Assembly: GCA_021796455.1 (NCBI GenBank)
Contig: JAKACA010000009.1
Span: 1-41,453 of the forward strand
Origin: Actinomycetes bacterium
GTDB taxonomy: Bacteria; Actinomycetota; Acidimicrobiia; Acidimicrobiales; Bog-793
Reading direction: 5' to 3'
DNA: 41,453 nt
Shown: piece by piece, positions 41,400 to 41,453 of the stretch
How the letters are laid out: each line of letters begins with the position of its first letter
How positions within the stretch are numbered: the first letter of the stretch is position 1
Notes under the pieces: generated by a model
Database searches by the model: none
What the model saw: only the letters and a program-made list of their open reading frames with translations
What the model was told of the DNA's origin: nothing
Made by a program: the position numbers and the translations under genes

Positions 41400-41453
41400 T
41401 CGGCGGTCCCGGCCGTGTCGGCGGTCTCGGCGGTCTCGGCGGTCTCGGCGGTC
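41400..41453. repeat. 9-bp tandem repeat running off the window
   Basis: Six consecutive 9-bp units; the first and the last four are exact TCGGCGGTC, the second is CCGGCCGTG. The array continues to the window edge, so its full length is unknown. It starts 25 nt upstream of the cupin start and lies in its 5' region. Confidence 0.8.

Overview
The window is high-G+C DNA from an actinomycete-type bacterium (Actinomycetota). The lineage call rests on a mycothiol-type formaldehyde dehydrogenase (mscR), a DUF222/HNH endonuclease of the 13E12 kind behind an actinobacterial SOS box, many GTG/TTG starts with 4-nt stop/start overlaps, and remnants of replication-relaxation and DUF6788 genes that are common in actinobacterial mobile DNA. 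I cannot name the species.

Left part (1-3918): an unassigned broken coding fragment, a ClC chloride channel with a C-terminal RCK_C-like domain, and a TetR regulator with a perfect 16-bp palindrome at its start. Decayed mobile-element genes follow (replication-relaxation and DUF6788 fragments).

Middle part (3919-25015): about 21 kb bounded by two identical 48-bp direct repeats. The right copy is the CCA-end half of an intact tRNA-Gly(GCC). The left copy is an orphan half tRNA. This is the expected footprint of a genomic island integrated in the tRNA gene. No integrase is visible. The left third of the island is a scrap yard: a HicA/HicB-like pair with a nonsense codon, a possible helicase fragment, the left end of an IS21-like element whose istA is fused in frame to an IS256 transposase tail, and an isochorismate synthase tail. 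The rest is one well-kept catabolic locus. A divergent iclR-dehydrogenase pair faces a 13-gene run: U32-like TIM barrel, IlvD/Edd dehydratase, CUT1 sugar ABC importer, GNAT, M20 amidohydrolase, SDR, Gfo/Idh/MocA dehydrogenase, metal-less M24-fold protein, aldehyde dehydrogenase, SMP-30 lactonase and MsmK/UgpC-type ATPase. The likely scheme is import, oxidation to a lactone, opening to a sugar acid, dehydration to a 2-keto-3-deoxy acid, and semialdehyde oxidation. The amide/peptide-type enzymes suggest a nitrogen-containing or acylated sugar. No classical 2-keto-3-deoxy-acid aldolase or dehydratase is visible.

Right part (25016-41453): a membrane diguanylate cyclase, an SOS-controlled and apparently leaderless DUF222/HNH gene, and mscR. 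Then comes a second catabolic locus: a class III aminotransferase, a polyamine-type ABC importer (Tat-exported binding protein, two permeases, ATPase), a TetR regulator, a PYROXD2-like FAD oxidoreductase, an ADP-forming acyl-CoA synthetase and a cupin. Three copies of one operator (GACTGAACARTCAGTC type) lie in front of the aminotransferase, the binding-protein gene and the oxidoreductase, which ties the locus into one local TetR regulon for an amine or amino-acid-like substrate. Several short tandem repeats (15 bp x 8, 17 bp x 2, 9 bp x 6) sit between genes.
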